Shown here: one piece after another, positions 43,084 to 43,192 of the stretch
Layout of the letters: every line of letters begins with the position of its first letter
Numbering within the stretch: the first letter of the stretch is position 1
Assembly (NCBI GenBank): GCA_947589545.1
Contig: CANQBA010000031.1
Location: forward strand, 1-43,192
Direction of reading: 5' to 3'
DNA from: an uncultured Oscillospiraceae bacterium
GTDB taxonomy: Bacteria > Bacillota > Clostridia > Oscillospirales > Oscillospiraceae
Length of the DNA stretch: 43,192 bases
Made by a program: the position numbers and the translations under genes
Notes under the pieces: model-generated
Databases searched by the model: none
What the model was told of the DNA's origin: nothing
What the model saw: only the letters and a program-made list of their open reading frames with translations

Positions 43084-43120
43084 AGACGGACAAAGGCCGT
43101 TTGGCCTTTGTCCGTCTCAG
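43084..43120 (+). terminator. Terminator after the 6S-like RNA
   Basis: A perfect 15-bp stem, AGACGGACAAAGGCC/GGCCTTTGTCCGTCT. T-run is poor. Confidence 0.75.
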
Positions 43121-43132
43121 TCTGTCAAAAAA

Positions 43133-43168
43133 CCACCTCACGCCCAGCGTAAGCGGGCGTATGGGTGG
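43133..43168 (+). other. Unassigned hairpin at the right edge
   Basis: CCACC-TCA-CGCCC pairs with GGGCG-TAT-GGGTGG around an internal loop. It could be the start of another structured leader cut by the window edge. Confidence 0.4.
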
Positions 43169-43192
43169 CCGAAAATAGAAAATATGGTAGTG

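Noticed and set aside
42996-43178. 60-codon ORF across the end of the 6S-like RNA
   Set aside because: It has no ribosome site and overlaps the pairing 3' arm and terminator.

Overview
The window looks like chromosome from a GC-rich, spore-forming Clostridia member, most likely an Oscillospiraceae-type gut Firmicute. This is inferred from gene content and codon use, not from a marker alignment. The pointers are a Firmicutes-type str operon (rpsL-rpsG-fusA-tuf), the dgt-dnaG-rpoD block, rpsB-tsf, the Asp23/YloU-FakA pair, YitT, YlmC/YmxH, CotF-like spore-coat proteins, and many classical sigma-A promoters in otherwise GC-rich DNA.

Layout. 1-92 is the first 30 codons of a sugar-type ABC ATPase on the minus strand, with a 200-nt leader. 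459-5311 is a likely operon: GH27 alpha-galactosidase, a CyuA-type cysteine desulfidase, a frameshifted alpha/beta hydrolase fused to a DUF3237-like domain, and a citrate/ArsB-type permease. A GH31 glycosidase follows. 7404-7702 is a large multi-hairpin repeat. 7709-12845 holds a ferritin-like protein, feoAB, a GNAT acetyltransferase, a YitT protein and MutT. 12881-16398 is an autoregulated BlaI/BlaR1-like pair whose sensor is about 1,000 residues long. 16400-17283 holds tspO between two more copies of the hairpin repeat. 17363-21829 carries CotF-like proteins, a C39-like peptidase, trxA/trxB, dut, a DUF2975-YozG pair and a small membrane protein. 22057-24835 is asp23-fakA plus a second frameshifted gene. 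25006-38053 is mostly housekeeping: an XRE regulator, str operon, dgt, dnaG, rpoD, an acyltransferase, ylmC, rpsB and tsf. 38159-38515 is an inverted-repeat-bounded element directly after a promoter and before degV. The end holds a class A PBP, a BofC-like protein, a DUF1292 protein and a 6S-like RNA.

The most unusual content is non-coding. A repeat family of two to four hairpins sits at 3' ends of genes and can act as terminators. One copy (7404-7702) encloses a module of about 140 nt that is found again inside the 357-bp element before degV. The two modules share unpaired segments, but three helices differ by paired compensatory changes, which is the mark of a conserved RNA (or single-stranded DNA) structure. 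I do not recognise the family. The degV-side element is closed by a perfect 27-bp inverted repeat whose sequence resembles the T-arm and 3' end of tmRNA.

Two genes carry single-base frameshifts (near 3520 and 24445). They are either real pseudogenes or sequencing errors in G/C-rich runs.
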